Shown: positions 1 through 12,763 of the stretch, in pieces
How the letters are laid out: every line of letters begins with the position of its first letter
How positions within the stretch are numbered: position 1 is the first letter of the stretch
NCBI GenBank assembly: GCA_025618425.1
Contig: CM046846.1
Span: 34,577,538-34,641,537 of the forward strand
From: Heliocidaris tuberculata
Lineage: Eukaryota; Echinodermata; Echinoidea; Camarodonta; Echinometridae
Direction: 5' to 3'
Length of the DNA: 64,000 nt
The notes under the pieces: generated by a model
Told to the model about the DNA's origin: nothing
The model's input: only the letters and a program-made list of their open reading frames with translations
Databases searched by the model: none
Made by a program: the position numbers and the translations under genes

Positions 1-590
1 AATCAAAAGAGTAAAATTAAATAAACAAAACAGAAAAAAAAAAAATCAAAATTGGATAAGAATAAGAAAGTTTTGAAATTTTAAAGATTGGCATAGTTTC
101 GTGAAACAGTGATATTCATTACATGGGCTGTATGCAAAGTAGTGAGCCGATGATGTCATAAGCTCACTTTCCTTTTGTATTTTATTATTTGAAATTTCAA
201 ATATTTCATTTTTTTTTCATAGATGTGTATAAAGATTCTCTTCATTGTATCACTATAGGTTATAATAATGATGATCTTACACATTCCATGAGGAGTCAAA
301 ACTTACATTCTTGGAGCAGAAAATTGAAATATTTGAAATTTCATATAATGAAATAGAAAAGGAAAAGTGAACTTATGACATCATCCGCTCAATAATTTGC
401 CAAACAGCTCATGTTATGCATGTCACTGTTTCATGAAATAATGCAATACATTGAAATGCCATAAATTCTCATTTTTAATCCGATTTTAATGATTTTTGGG
501 GCCTTTTTTCGGGGGGGGGGGAGTTAATTTCACTCTTTTGATTTAACTCATTTTTTGGGTGAACTTGGCCTTTAAAGTTGGTTGTGGATG
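1..590. repeat. Foldback (inverted-repeat) element, left end cut by the window
   Basis: The first ~210 bases pair with the reverse complement of about 322-543. Base 1 onward (AATCAAAAGAGT) matches 532-543 (ACTCTTTTGATT), and the inner block near 191-209 matches 325-346. The loop is about 110 bp. The right side continues to about 590, so the left arm must extend beyond the window. A G run at 511-521 interrupts the right arm. No coding potential is seen. It is probably a non-autonomous DNA element. Confidence 0.7.
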
Positions 591-1089
591 TGTTCCTTAT
601 GGACATTGTCATGGTTAATAATTAGTTACACATCACAAAGTATTTGAATTTGAAAAATTACCACACATTCCTTAGTTAACTATACAAGCAAATGTCAGAT
701 TCTTAATAGATATAATCTGAGCTTTCAATTCAAATCTTTCTAGATATTAGACAGAAGTGTTTTGACTAAACAATGTCAACATTTTTGCTCGCTCACAAAC
801 TTTACTGTAAAGCTGATTTTGAGCTATAAAGACATTAGCGCCCACCCCGTCAAAATTTTGTCTCCATGGCTTTCATCCTTTGGTCGACCAATCGGAAGTC
901 GGTCTCGCCAAGGTATTGATAATGTATCATAATCATACTGAATATGTAAGAAAACTTGCCTGCATGTATGTTACAGAATGGATGGGCCACTCACATACCA
1001 ATTCCCTATGACCGATTAGCAGTCCCAATCTTCCCCTGGTAGTGTCCAAATATTTTGTTGTAGTAAATAGTGTAAGTATAATACGCGCT

Positions 1090-1348
1090 GTGGTGGCGAC
1101 CAAAAAGAAAAAAATTTGCCAGCCCTCCAAAAGTCGCTCAGTGGGGGGGGGGGGGGGGGGGGGGGGCGGGGGTTATGGGGTCCAGTTCCCCTCCATAATT
1201 CTCTGACAAGCAAAAAAAAAAAAAAGTTTTGTGGTCGAAAAGGGGGAGCACAATCGCAAATAGGGGGGGGGGGCACAATGCATTGTTTTCCCTCAAAGGG
1301 GGGGGGGGGCACGGGCCGGGATTCCCCCCCCCCTAAATCCGCCACTGC
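1090..1348 (-). mobile_element. G-rich MITE-like element, reverse orientation
   Basis: The right end CCCCTAAATCCGCCACTG is the reverse complement of the CAGTGGCGGATTTAGG-type terminus seen at 42207. The inner block (AGCCCTCCAAAAGTCGCTCAGTG, here broken by a long G run) recurs inverted at about 4800-4830 and 42395-42420. Short proline- or glycine-rich open frames here are by-products of the G tracts. The left boundary is approximate. Confidence 0.55.
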
Positions 1349-1349
1349 A

Positions 1350-2565
1350 CATAATCCAGTATAGTGCATGATAGATCATGCACATGCAACATCGATGAAG
1401 TTTGATCAAGGAGGTACTAGTACCTCCTTGGTCTGATCGGGCCTTTACTGTCAGAGACACAGAAGATTAAAAACCCTCTCTTTTAACATGTATGCAGGTT
1501 GATGCTAATGTGGAGCTTATTATCAGAGTAACGAAATACTATCAAAGCACACCAATACATCAAGTTAAAAAAAAAAAAAAAAAATAAATTAAAATCTACA
1601 AATGAAATTATTGTGCTCATTCTGCAGAATTATTCAGGAAGATTAATCATCATTTTTTTACACTATACTTTAACATTATTTAAATAATGGTGAATCAGAT
1701 TTACCCCAAAATGAAAGTTACAATTTACAATATTGCATAATATATCAATGGTTAAAAAGGATCTTTGATGTCTGGGGGTTTTATTGATTTGTCGTGCAAA
1801 AGCAAAACTTTATTTCATCTTTATTATATAAGTTATTATTGACTATAATTGGAAAAGTGTTACATGTTATATGAACTTTATAACATTTATATATATCATG
1901 GTTCATTATAAACTTACTGTGGGTTCCACAAACATATTATTTTCCTTTCGAAAGAAATTATAAAGTCATGTGAATGCAATGGGTCAATCTCCGGGAGGTG
2001 GAACATCGTATCAAAAAGGGAGAGAAATAAACAACAATATTCAGTGATGATGTGTGACGTATCCATATGGAATTCTATACTCTTAGGATGAGCAGACTTT
2101 AGGGATTCGGTAACTTTGTGGAGGCTTGATTTAATAAATTGTTAAATTTTGATATCTGTCTTGCATAATGATTTTCAGAAGGATAAATAAATGGCCAGGC
2201 ATATAGAAAGATTTTCAAGTATATAATGCTATTATTAAGATATCTATGACTGAATACTCCCATTTACGAAAGCGTATGGCCATACACTTTAGTCTAACAC
2301 TGAGCCTATGGGGGAAAATGAGTCTGGCATTTCCGGTCATTTGCATATGTTTACTTTTGTGAAGCACATGATGATTTTGAAGTGTTTTTTTCCTGGGCTT
2401 CATTTTACACCATATTACATACACTGATAGCATGTAAGGCCAGGCAGCTCAGATTTCATCAAGCCTCTACAAAGTTACCAAATCAGTTTAAGTATTAAGA
2501 GGGTTATGTGAAGACAATACTCTGTATGATATTGTGTATTGTATTATATAAACATATTTGAGAGC
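1350..2565. other. AT-rich intergenic sequence
   Basis: No gene is recognisable. The only open frames are short and unlike any family I know. A fragment at about 1347-1385 resembles the right half of the hairpin repeat at 46611-46789. An A run lies at about 1567-1584. Confidence 0.4.
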
Positions 2566-2569
2566 TACC

Positions 2570-3640
2570 CGTTTTACTTAGACAAGCACCCCTATTCCCC
2601 TCTTTTCAATAAAGTGATCCTTTCTCTCTAATAGGTGCTCCTTTTTATCTATGTTGAGTGCCCTATTTATCCTCAGTAATATTGCCGCTTTCATCCTGAT
2701 ACATAGCGTTTTCCTTTAATTAAGTGCCCTTTTGACCCCTAAAAACTGTCACTTTTTTATGAAACGTGCCCCTTTTCTTTTTAATAAGTGCCCTCGTTTT
2801 AATTAGAGCTCCTTCCCCTGATGAAAATGCCTCTATCAAAATCTGTTAGGTGTCCCTTTTCCATTTTTTTTTGCAATAATTGCTCTGTTTTTTAAATAAT
2901 AATTACTCCAGTCTCCCTTTTCCATTCTCATACTCATAGCTCATAAGACAGTGTCACTTATGATATGCAAGAAGTGCCCCTTTAACCTCTGATTGTTGGC
3001 CTTTTAGCTCACCTGAGCCAAAATGCTCAATTGGGCCATAATGCGATCGATCACCATCTTTGTCGTCCGTCGTGCTAAACTTTTCACTTTTATTTCAACT
3101 TCTTTAAAAAATGCAAAACTGGATTTTAACCAAACTTAGGAATCATCCTTAGGCAGGAGGAATCTGGATTTGTTCCAATAAGGTGCACATCCCTTAATGT
3201 GGCAGGGGGCAGAGCCATGAAGTGCCCCTGTGGCAATATATTACTCCTTCTCAATATTGCGCTATTGAATTTTAACGCAACTTGGTAGGAATCATCCTTA
3301 AGTGAAGGGAATCTTCTTCAAATTGAATACATACAGCACCCCGAAGTGCCATATTTTTGACTTATTAATATCGTAGAATTGGATTTTCACCAATACTTTG
3401 TTTCGGCATCGTCCATGGGCAAAAGAAATTTTAAGTTGTTCAAGGTGGATATGTATACCTCCTAGGGGACTCGGGACGCTGTCCCCAGCCCCCCCCCCCC
3501 CCCCGTTGGCAACAAACACTAGATTCTAATTTTATGGACTCAGGTGAACTTGTAGTCCTGAGACCTGTTGTTTTACACCAGCTCCTTGTCTTTTCGAATA
3601 AACGTCCTTTCCCTTGTGATAAGTGCCCGCTTGCCTTTCT
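2570..3640. repeat. Degenerate minisatellite with AAGTGCCCCTTTT-like core, interrupted by a MITE
   Basis: Variants of TAAGTGCCCNTTTT recur irregularly about every 30-40 bp from about 2580 to 3000 and again at about 3595-3635. The interval 3006-3553 is occupied by a separate element. A similar pair of units lies at about 7325-7355. Confidence 0.5.
3006..3553. mobile_element. MITE-like element with AGCTCACCTGAG termini
   Basis: The left end AGCTCACCTGAGCC and the right end GGACTCAGGTGAACTT are imperfect inverted repeats. The element sits inside the degenerate minisatellite. The interior has no ORF of note and carries a C run at about 3490-3503. From memory, termini of this type are widespread in marine invertebrate genomes; the superfamily cannot be assigned here. 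Confidence 0.55.
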
Positions 3641-4505
3641 ACATATAGTCTCATAGCGACTATTAAAATGAGCAAGTTTGTTTTCTATAATCCCCAAAGC
3701 TCCCTCGGCGTCCTCCCATACATGGTTGATATAATTAGGTCTATCCAGGGCCGTCGATAAAGGGGGGGGGGGGATGTGGGGATGTGACATCCCCCCCCCC
3801 CCCACACACACACAATAGTCAGGATACCGTCAGTAAATTCGTGCCGCCGTCGGGTGAATAGAGGGAGATAAGGCATTGTGACCACAAGAACAATGTTTGG
3901 TTTTGTCGGTACATCATCTTGAAATAAAGTAACCTAACAAATAATGAAGGAATGAATTTAAATTTTATAATGTTTTGATAAATGAACAGAAAACTGACAA
4001 ACCATATAATTAAGAATAACAAGTTTGACGGAGTAGGTTCACCCTAGCTTTTCGGGAAGTGCCGAGACCGGATCATGCAGAAGCATATAGGGGGAGGTTT
4101 CGGGAGGAATTTTATTTTTTCTGTTTCTATGTTGGTTCCTCAACGTCTAAGTTTTCTAAGTTTTGAGCTCGCTCGCTTCGCTTGCTCGCCAGTAGACCCA
4201 TTAAATAAAACGTTCGAGAAGTTTCAAAAGGTGTGGTAGGCAGGCAGATATTTTTCAATATGTTATATGAAATCTAAAATATCGCTTGCTCGCTACCTTG
4301 CTCGCCGGTATGAAATAATGCTCGTGTGATAATTTATATCAGTGACTATAAAAGGCGTGGTATATGCAGATGCTTTTCAATATGAATTAAAAGCCTAATT
4401 TTACCCTTGCTCGCCAAAATGGTATACGTATCTTCTTCAATTTGTTTGCGTCCGCCCCGCCCCGCAGCAAGAAGACCCCGTTTATGCTACAAATTATTAT
4501 CAAAA

Positions 4506-5435
4506 TTGTAATGCTCTTCTCTACAATCTATTTGAAACTCAACTGAACGGAATCCAAAGAATCCCAAATTCTGTTGCACTGCTTGCTACGAGGTCCCGTT
4601 CGAGTGAATCTATTTCTCTTATTTTTATGAAACTAGACTGCACTAGCGTACCCAAGGGGGGGGGGGGGCAGGGGGGCAGACTGCCCCCCTGACAACTTTT
4701 GTCAGAAAAGAAACATTTCGCACTTTTAGACCTTTTTTTTTGTTGTTGTTGCTTATCAGAGAATTCTGGACCCCCCAAAATGTGATACCCCCTCCCCCTC
4801 TCCACTGAGCGACTTTTGGAGGGCTGGCGAGATGAAAAAAATACGGATCGACCTTTTGAAACGTCAATTTGTTTTTTGTTTTTTGCTTGTCAGAGAATTA
4901 TGGAGGAAAACATGTGATAACCCCCCCCCCCCCAACTGGGCCACTTTTTGAGGGCTGGCGAAAAAAAAATTGTCGCACTGGTTACCTGTTCGTGCTAGAA
5001 TCGAGTTTAAAATCCTTGTTTTAACCTTTAAGTGCCTCAAAGGATTGGCTCCTACATATTTGACTGAATTACTTATCCAATACATACCAAACCGAAATCT
5101 CATATCTTCCCAAAAGTCCCTTCTCACAATTCCACAAATAAATACAGAATTTTATGGGTCACGTTCTTTTCAAGTTGCATCAGCAGAACTTTGGAACAAA
5201 TTGCCAGAAAATATCAAAAATTGTGGTTGACAACTTTAAGGCACGTCTTAAAAAATTACTTTTTAGAAATAACTTCCAGTGTTAACTGGTAACTAGATGA
5301 AGTACATGTGTGTTGAGCATATAACTCACTCTTCTAAAGCTTCTCTATCCACTTTTCCTTTTTCCTCTTTCTTACGGCGCATAGGTACATATTTTAATAT
5401 GCGCTATATTAATATGGTATATTATTATTGTTATC
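4506..5435 (+). mobile_element. 5'-truncated L2/CR1-like LINE copy with 13-bp target duplication
   Basis: Bases 4506-4640 and 4976-5435 align with 33916-34500 of the long LINE in this window, covering the C-terminal part of ORF2 (residues HWLPVRARIEFKILVLTFK) and the 3' UTR with its ATT-rich tail. Both sides carry the same 13 bases, ATTATTATCAAAA (4493-4505 and 5436-5448), as expected of target-primed insertion. A premature stop follows KNCG at 5228-5230. A G-rich element is nested at 4641-4975. The copy is non-functional. Confidence 0.85.
4641..4975 (+). mobile_element. G-rich MITE-like insertion nested in the LINE
   Basis: It splits the LINE between AAACTAGACTG and CACTGGTTACC. The flanks GACTG (4636-4640) and CACTG (4976-4980) look like a 5-bp target duplication with one change. 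The left end is CACTAGCGTACCCAAGG followed by a G run. The interior shares the GCGACTTTTGGAGGGCT block with the copies at 1090 and 42207. Confidence 0.65.
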
Positions 5436-6419
5436 ATTATTATCAAAAGAGAAGTGTTTTTCTTTTTTCCCCTCGCTCGCCAAAAAGAAATTAATAAATT
5501 GAACAGCTGTGCCCTCCCCGCCCTGAAGCACGAAAACCCATTTTTTTCCTACCAATTATTATCAAAAGAGAAGTGTTTTTTTATCCCTCGCTACGCTCTC
5601 TCGCAAAAATGAAATCAATATTCCCTTATATACGATTGTGCCCGCCCCGCTTCGTTGCAAGAAGATCTCGTTTATGCTTTCAATCATTGTAAAAAAAAGA
5701 TTTATTTTTTTTAGCACGCTCACCTAAATAAAATTAACATTCCCTTACTGAATACGATTGTGCCCGCCCAATTTCACAGCAAGAAGATCCCATTTAGGCT
5801 ATAAATTATTATCAAAAGAGAATTGTCCATTTTTTTTCACTCGCTCTCTATGCTCACTCTCCCAGTCAAAAATTAACATTCCCTTAAATACTATTGAGCC
5901 CGCCCCGCCCAGCAGCCACAACACTCCTTTTTTGCTGCCAGTTGTTATCAAAATAGAACACTGAAAGGGCGCTCGCTCGCGAATATGGACTAAATACTCA
6001 TTTGATTATACTTTATCCCCCCCTCCCCCTCAACACGAGACGCTTTGCCGCCCTGGTCTGTGACCAATATTGATTAGTTGCCAACTCGTGATTTTAAGTA
6101 CGCTACACTCTACATCAAAACTAAATTTGTTATTACATATAGCAGGGGCGGCGGAGAGTTTTTGAAAGTGTGTGTGTGTGTGTGGGGGGGGGGGGGGGCT
6201 GATCTGATATTTCACTCATCAATGAAAATTTTCTAAACTTTTTTCCGAGATTTTATAAACGTGTCTACTCAAAAAAAGTGGGGGGGGGGGGGGCTGCAGC
6301 CCCCAGTTCCGCGGCCCAGGTTTAGTTACCAGCTAACCTTAATGAATACCATTGATATATGTATGTATGTATATGATCTTTGTGTGACTTTCAAAAATAA
6401 ATTTCAAAAGTACTTTGAC

Positions 6420-6705
6420 TTTTTAAGGCTATTCTTTTAGATGACAATCCACAAAGAACAAAGAACTATGTATCGGATATTTTTTTAATACTGGTCATGT
6501 TTTGTTTATTTTATTTCTTATCTCGTAGTCTCATTAGAACATTATGTGCCTATATTATGTATTTTCTTATAAAACTTGTTATCATTTTGTGCTATACCTT
6601 ATTGTTTATTCCTTTTACATCAGGACCATGATGCAAAGCAGTTTTATATTGATCAGGTTTTTATCCTTGTATGAATAAGTTCAAATAAATAAATAAATAA
6701 ATAAA
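6420..6705 (+). mobile_element. Possible LINE 3' end with AAAT tail
   Basis: An AT-rich non-coding stretch ends in TTCAAATAAATAAATAAATAAATAAATG. That is the form of a LINE 3' UTR followed by a simple-repeat tail. No reverse transcriptase reading frame is attached. Confidence 0.35.
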
Positions 6706-6892
6706 TGAAATTTTGAATGAATCAAGTAACAGGTCTTGTCATCGCTCAATGCAAAAATATTGGTATCACCAATTTTGTTGGGAACAAAAATCTTCTGTAT
6801 CAAGATTTGAATCAAGTAAATAGAAATTCTGGTAGAAAAACAACACCACTTTTTGAATAAGCTTTTACTTTTTAGTAACAGCTACATATATA

Positions 6893-7974
6893 CAGTGCGT
6901 CCCAGAAAAAACGAAACCCTAAAACAAAGGCTTATTGTGAATAAACTATGAGCGTTACGAATATAATTCTTTGTTTTTCATAAAGTAGAAGTAATATGCT
7001 TTAAAATGATATATTGATGGCATAAATCCGTACATGCATCACAGAGCAACATTGTTTTCAAAATGGTGTGTCAAAAATCATTTGTGCCAGATTTTGGTAA
7101 ATCAAAAGTCCGTGATAACGTTAGTATCACAAGCGAACACGACGCAAGGGAAATGTACGCTATAAAAAAGAGGATACCTATTGTGTGATGATATGATTCC
7201 CATTGTGTGATGAAATGCATTCAATCTGAATTTTCATAAAACATGAGCAAATGCCAATTGCCGTGGTTGGCAGGGGTGTACACCCCCAGATTTCCCCCAG
7301 GTCATCAAATATCTCTCAAGCAATGAAAAAGTGCCCCTCTCGTGACGGAAAAGGTGCCCATCCTGCAGGTGGAAAGTTGCCATAATCTAATATTTTTCGT
7401 TCTTATATGCCTTTTATACCATACTATTGATGACAATGGAAGAATCTCCTTACTTAATTTGTTTTTCAATGAAAATATCCCCTCGCTGTCAGCTTTGTTC
7501 TTTCAAGAAGTTGCAGTTCTGAACAATGCAAAATTTGATGTTCATAACGATTGCGGGTACCATTTGAATACAAAATATGCCATTTCTCTACCCCCTCCCC
7601 CCTCCCCAACATCGACAAAAAGTCTGCCATCCTTCATTTTATGATGAAGGCATTATCCTTAACTTTGTTGTTAAAAGAAGCACATGAAAACAATCTTTTC
7701 ATTGGGTTTTAAAGTTTATGTTTCCTAAGGATCATGTTCGCATGTGATTCTAACGTTTTCACGGTTTTATAAAAATCTGGCACAACTGCGATTTTACATG
7801 TCATTTTCAAAACGATACTGCTCAGTAAAGCATGTACGAATGGACGACATCAAAGTATCATTTGAAAGCAGAATACTTCTACTTTATGGAAAATAGATAA
7901 TCATAGCCATAGAGCACATAGTTTGTTCACAATAACCCTTTGTTTTAGGGTTTCGTTTTTTCTGGGACTCACTG
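6893..7974. mobile_element. Foldback MITE of Tc1/mariner type with TA target duplication
   Basis: The ends CAGTGCGTCCCAGAAAAAAC (left) and TTTTTTCTGGGACTCACTG (right) are inverted repeats flanked by TA (6891-6892 and 7975-7976). The similarity continues inward with more divergence for roughly 240 bp on each side (about 6893-7147 and 7732-7974). The 1082-bp element has no transposase. The 100-residue frame at 7342-7644 resembles nothing I know and is probably spurious. Confidence 0.8.
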
Positions 7975-7977
7975 TAT

Positions 7978-8720
7978 AGTGGTCACATTCACAGCCGAAG
8001 AGCAGATTTTAATAGCTGAGGGTGTTCGTTAATCTGGTTGCTATATGTTTTCTATTGGTTGGTTAGTTACATTTCTTTTTTTTAGTTGAAAGATGTCATC
8101 TTCATTAACATTCTGTTTCCATGGCAACATACATATTTTTTAATAAATCAAATTTAGCTCTATTCCAAACTAAAGTTTTGAATATAATGAAACAGGCTAC
8201 AAAAATTATTAGATGTTTACCAATATTTCATGTTGAAAACAACTATAGTTTTGTATTTTATTAGAAATACAATGAATATATTTGTTACCATGGTAACGGC
8301 CTAACATGTAGTGGTCACATCCATCACCCCTTTACAAATTACGATAACTGAGTGTCCTGTAAAAGAGAAAATAATCATGTACAATATTAATATTTACTTC
8401 TTCTTTCGGTAACATGAAGGGATTTTTTGCTCAAATATCAGTTTTTTCTTACTGTTTCCATAGAAACAGCCATTTTCAAACACGTTGGACACTTTTTATG
8501 ACTCTCATTTGGGTTTCAATCAATTGAGAAAAATTTGATACATCATTTTTCAATGTTACATTAAGTTTTTGTACTTTCTTAATCATGAATACATGACATT
8601 TTCTGAAATTCTACTGTTCTTGATCCGTTGCCATGGTAATAGCCCTTGTGGTCACGCCCACCTCTAATCTAGGGCAAAGAAGCATATTTTGATAGTTAAT
8701 AGACCCATCTAACAGAAAAA
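7978..8720. repeat. Three diverged ~330-bp tandem units
   Basis: GTGGTCACATTC, GTGGTCACATCC and GTGGTCACGCCC recur at about 7980, 8311 and 8650. Each is preceded or followed by a CCATGGCAAC/CCATGGTAAC-type block (about 8120, 8288, 8455, 8632). The units are strongly diverged and non-coding. Confidence 0.4.
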
Positions 8721-9379
8721 CTTAATTTAAGATTCTTTCTAAGGGGGTAGGGACATTTGAGTTTATGGCCCATGGACTATACTGATAATATATGGGATAA
8801 TTGACTTATGTACACTCAAGAAGTCTAGATGTACATTTAAACAGTGTTTTTCATTCAAAATGCGCTTCCGGTAAAAATACATCATTCCATTTGGGATAAC
8901 ATAAAATGGGTTATCTATCACCTTATCGAATAATTTATTTTCTGTGTGTGACATGACAATATTTATTATATGTTTAATCAAGAAAAATCGTTTAAATTGA
9001 CAAATTTACGTTGGGTAAAAAGTTTGAAATATTGGTAGTTTTCACAACCTATTATTTTGAGTAAATCACAGTTTTATCTATCATTATGCCATACATGTGT
9101 GTGTAATATCCAACTTTCAAATGTATATTAATCAGGTTTATAACTTCAAACTCGAAATGAAACTGGTGTCACCTGAAAAGTCTTTATCAGGTATTACATA
9201 TTAGGTCAAAAAATTAAAAATCGTGATTTTTGACATCCTTTCAAATTTTGAGCCAAAAATGGCATTTTTAGGCAAAAATGCGCGTGGCATCCGCCCGTAC
9301 CTTACTCCTCAGTATTTTTGCAAGAGTTTAAGCATGGATACCAAGCATTACCCAAAAATGCCGTCCAAAGTAAAAAAAA
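8721..9379. other. AT-rich spacer without a recognised gene
   Basis: Only short AT-rich frames are visible. The sequence runs directly into the truncated 5' end of the LINE that follows. Confidence 0.4.
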
Positions 9380-11960
9380 ATCATCTTGGCTGGTCTACTT
9401 ATAAATAAGTCGAAAGATACCGAAGAGGTAGATCCTGATACATTACTAGACATTCCTGATATTCCTAAATTGACTCCAGAAATGTCTGAATTATTAGAAG
9501 GTCCCTTGAGTGAAAATGAAGTTTATCCAATGCTAAAAACTATGAAAAGCAATAAATCCCCTGGGCAAGATGGTTTCACCGTCGATTTTTTTCGTTTCTT
9601 TTGGCAATATCTAAAAACGTTTATGATCAGATCTCTGAATTTTGCTTATTTTACAGGAGAATTGTCGAAGTCACAAAAAAATGGGAATAATTACACTTAT
9701 TCCTAAAGGAAACAAACCGTGACATTTATTACAAAACTGGCGCCTTATTTCTCTTTTAAATGTATTATATAAAATAGCATCCGGGTGTATAGTGAATCGA
9801 TTGAAGCAGATTTTGCCCCACTTGATACATAAAAATCAAAAGGGTTTTTGAAAGGCCGTTTTATTGGGGAAAATATTCGTTTACTTTATGATACGTTACT
9901 ATATACCGAACTCAGTGATATACCAGGCATGCTGTTGATGATTGATTTTGAAAAGGCTTTCGACTGCGTGTCTCACAAGTTTCTATTCAAGGTCCTAGGT
10001 TTTTTAAATTTGGGTCGTCATTGAAAAAATGGATTCATCTGTTTTATGAAAATGCATCTTCTTGTGTAATGGTAAATGGTTTCTGTACAGAGAGATTTAA
10101 TATAGGACGAGGGTGTCGCCAAGGAGACCCTTTATATCCATATCTGTTTTTGCTTGTTAGTGAAATATTAGGAATTTTGATTAGACATTCTAAAGATATT
10201 ATTGGCTTAAACATACAGGGGAAAAATAGCAAACTGCTACAATACGCAGACGAGACCATTTTGACACTTAACGGTACTGAAGAAGACTTACAACATGCAA
10301 TGGAAATATTAGGTAGTTTTGAGAAAATATCAAATCTTAAGGTTAATGTCACAAAAACTCATGTAATATGGATTGGGAAAACTAGAGCCTGCACAAAAAA
10401 ATTACTCCCTGAGCATATATTAAATTGGGTATCAGAAGGTTACTCGAGATACTTAGGAATAGATTTTTCGGTGAATTTAAGAGAAATGGTGAATCACAAT
10501 TATGTTGAAAAAATTAAAGATATAAAACGTCTAATTATATCATGGTCTAAAAGAACTTTAACTGTACTCGGGAAAATAACTGTAGTCAAATCTTTGTTAG
10601 TACCAAAACTGAATTATTTATTGCTTTCACTTCCAGAACCAAATTTGCAAATAATGAAAGAAATAAATTGTTCTTTTTATTCATTTATATGGGGTAATAA
10701 ACCTGACAAAATCAGTAGAGAACAAATGTGTCAAGTATATCATAAAGACGGGGTTAAGATGACTGATATTTTCATTCATTCTAAATCCCTGAAGATATCG
10801 TGGATTAGAAGATTTTTAACTGATTCTCACATAGAAAGCTTAACTTTTCACATGTTCAAATTCTACAAACAGATGGTTCTTTTATTTCATACTTTGAATT
10901 TTAACGCAAGTATCACATACAAACAAACTTCCTCCAGTACTACGGTCTTTGTAATGTGATTCGGTCAGGTTTTGAAATTAGTACACATTTAATCCATACG
11001 GCCACAGATCCTATCATTCCAGAAGCTTTGCATCTCGTGGTTAAAAGACAATACGGCTGTTCACATATTTATCAATCTTTTCCAATGTACAAATCAGTAA
11101 AAGAGTGTAGAGCTCTCACAAAGTGGAAAGGTGTTTTGGATTTTCAACATGAAAATTGGGGTTCATATTGCCAAATTCCATTTCAATCAACAATAGACGT
11201 TAGTTTAAGATGGTTTCAAATAAAGATCCTAAACAGAATATTATATATGAAAGATGCTTTATTACGATTTGGTGTAGTAGCTAATAAGAAATGCACTTTT
11301 TGTAATAATAATGATGAAACTCTCCTACATGTTTTTTGCTCTTGTAACTGTTCGAATGAAATATGGTTGAAATTTGAGTATTGGATATTTCGTTACACAG
11401 GGAAAAGAATCACACTCACAAGTCAAAACAAATTGTTTGGTTTTTGCGGTAGCAATAATAATGCACTTAATTGTATTCTCATATTTGTAAGAAGAGAAAT
11501 AATTTTAGAAAGATTACGAAATCAATTACCTGACTTTGACGTAATTCTATCAGCTTTGAAACGTTATTATGAAATTGAAAAATATATATGTCAAACAAAT
11601 CTTAGAGAAAATATAATGAAAAAGAAATGGTTTAATTTTAGGAATTTTGTTGATTGTGTTGGCAATGTCCCAACACAAATATGAACATATGCATGTAACT
11701 TACGTATAGTTTCTCATTCTGATATGCCATTTTTGTCATTTTTGCCTCTCATTATGTAACTTTATATGCTTTCGACCGTGATGATTTGGAATATTATGTT
11801 TGTAATATCTGCTATTTACATGTATCTGTTTAACTATTTATATAAAAGAAATGATAAATATACTGTATATAATTATGATGACATTTATTTGAAAATAAAG
11901 AACCCTGTGGAAGGGGGGAAAAATTATTACGGTTTGCATCATGATTTTAATCTTTGGTAA
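9380..11960 (+). pseudogene. Dead Tx1/L1-like LINE, ORF2 remnant
   Basis: This is the reverse transcriptase part of a non-LTR retrotransposon, truncated at the 5' end with no endonuclease domain. Open pieces are 9386-9706 (KSNKSPGQDGFTVDFF, the RT finger motif), a broken stretch to 10020, 10021-10959 (GCRQGDPLYPYLF and the catalytic motif) and 10956-11684. The last piece holds the C-terminal RWFQIKILNRIL block and a zinc-knuckle-like CTFC...H...C cluster typical of the zf-RVT region. The catalytic YADD box reads YADE (10243-10254), so the third-motif acidic pair is altered. Frameshifts near 9700 and 10955 and several stops in 9710-10020 confirm decay. The 3' UTR ends near AAATAAAGAACCCTG (about 11896). 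Confidence 0.88.
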
Positions 11961-12763
11961 AATTGTGAAATCTCTGTATGCAATAATATTTTAGATCATG
12001 TACCCTGTTCCCCTCTTCTGTCTCTCTCTCTCTCTACATGCTATACACATGATATATGTAAACATTTTCTTTTGATCATTTTTTTTGCTTTCAAACAAGT
12101 TCCAGATATTTTGTAAAACTGAAGTAAAGGAATTTGATTGGTTTGAACCCAAAGGCGTCAATGATGAATTTATTGTCATTTTCGTAGATTCGGCACTCGA
12201 TCCCTTTACCGACATCTTCTTTAGTTTTTATATCGTATCAATAGACTTTGTCCTTTAAACCAGAATCGACTACCTCTGGTAATGTCTGGGATCAATGTCA
12301 TCATCTGATTTATTGTCGCATTCAAAGTTAGTGTAATTTTCTTCTTTAATTATCGGTGCATAAAAGCAACATTTAACTATTATATCACAGCCTGGAATAG
12401 TTTAAATGAAACATTGCGGATACCTATCAGAGTTACCTTGATATTATAAACTGAATTATTCAGCCCGATACATTGGAATGCCAAACGTGGTTTGAGATCA
12501 TGCTGGACATCAAATTCACATGACAATGTGAATTGAAAGTCTTTACCTTTGACTGATAGATGCCAGGTGACTGATAAATGCAACTTGGTGCTTAAATATT
12601 AGTACTAGGTTCAACGAAGCCCACGTTGTATCTGTGTAGGGCTGCTCTTTAAAATCAGCATAAGAAAATGATAGGTTATGAGAGCAGTTAATAGGTCTAA
12701 CCTGCTCACCCCCAATTTAAAGATGAGAAATTAAGCAACAGAGATTCCCTCCAGGAAAGTTCT
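11961..12763. other. 3' flank of the minus-strand receptor gene
   Basis: No gene is seen. A short CT run lies at about 12018-12035. On the minus strand, AATAAA signals (plus-strand TTTATT) lie at 12309-12314 and 12169-12174. These are candidate poly(A) signals for the receptor gene, giving a 3' UTR of roughly 450-600 nt. Confidence 0.4.

Larger units (their letters stand above)
4145..6010. repeat. Diverged tandem array with CTCGCTCGC and GCCCGCCCCGC blocks
   Basis: Units of roughly 110-130 bp recur, each holding a GCCCGCCCCGC-like block, AGCAAGAAGATCCCGTTTATG, ATTATTATCAAAAGAGAA and a CTCGCTCGC block. Clear units lie at about 4140-4500 and 5460-5970. The gap between them is filled by a LINE copy whose target duplication is the ATTATTATCAAAA part of a unit. 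Confidence 0.6.

Noticed and set aside
1016..1369. Proline- and glycine-rich frames on both strands
   Set aside because: Created by G homopolymers within a MITE; length would change with each run-length error.
7342..7644. 100-codon frame in the middle of the foldback MITE
   Set aside because: No similarity to transposases; proline run at the end comes from a C-rich tract.
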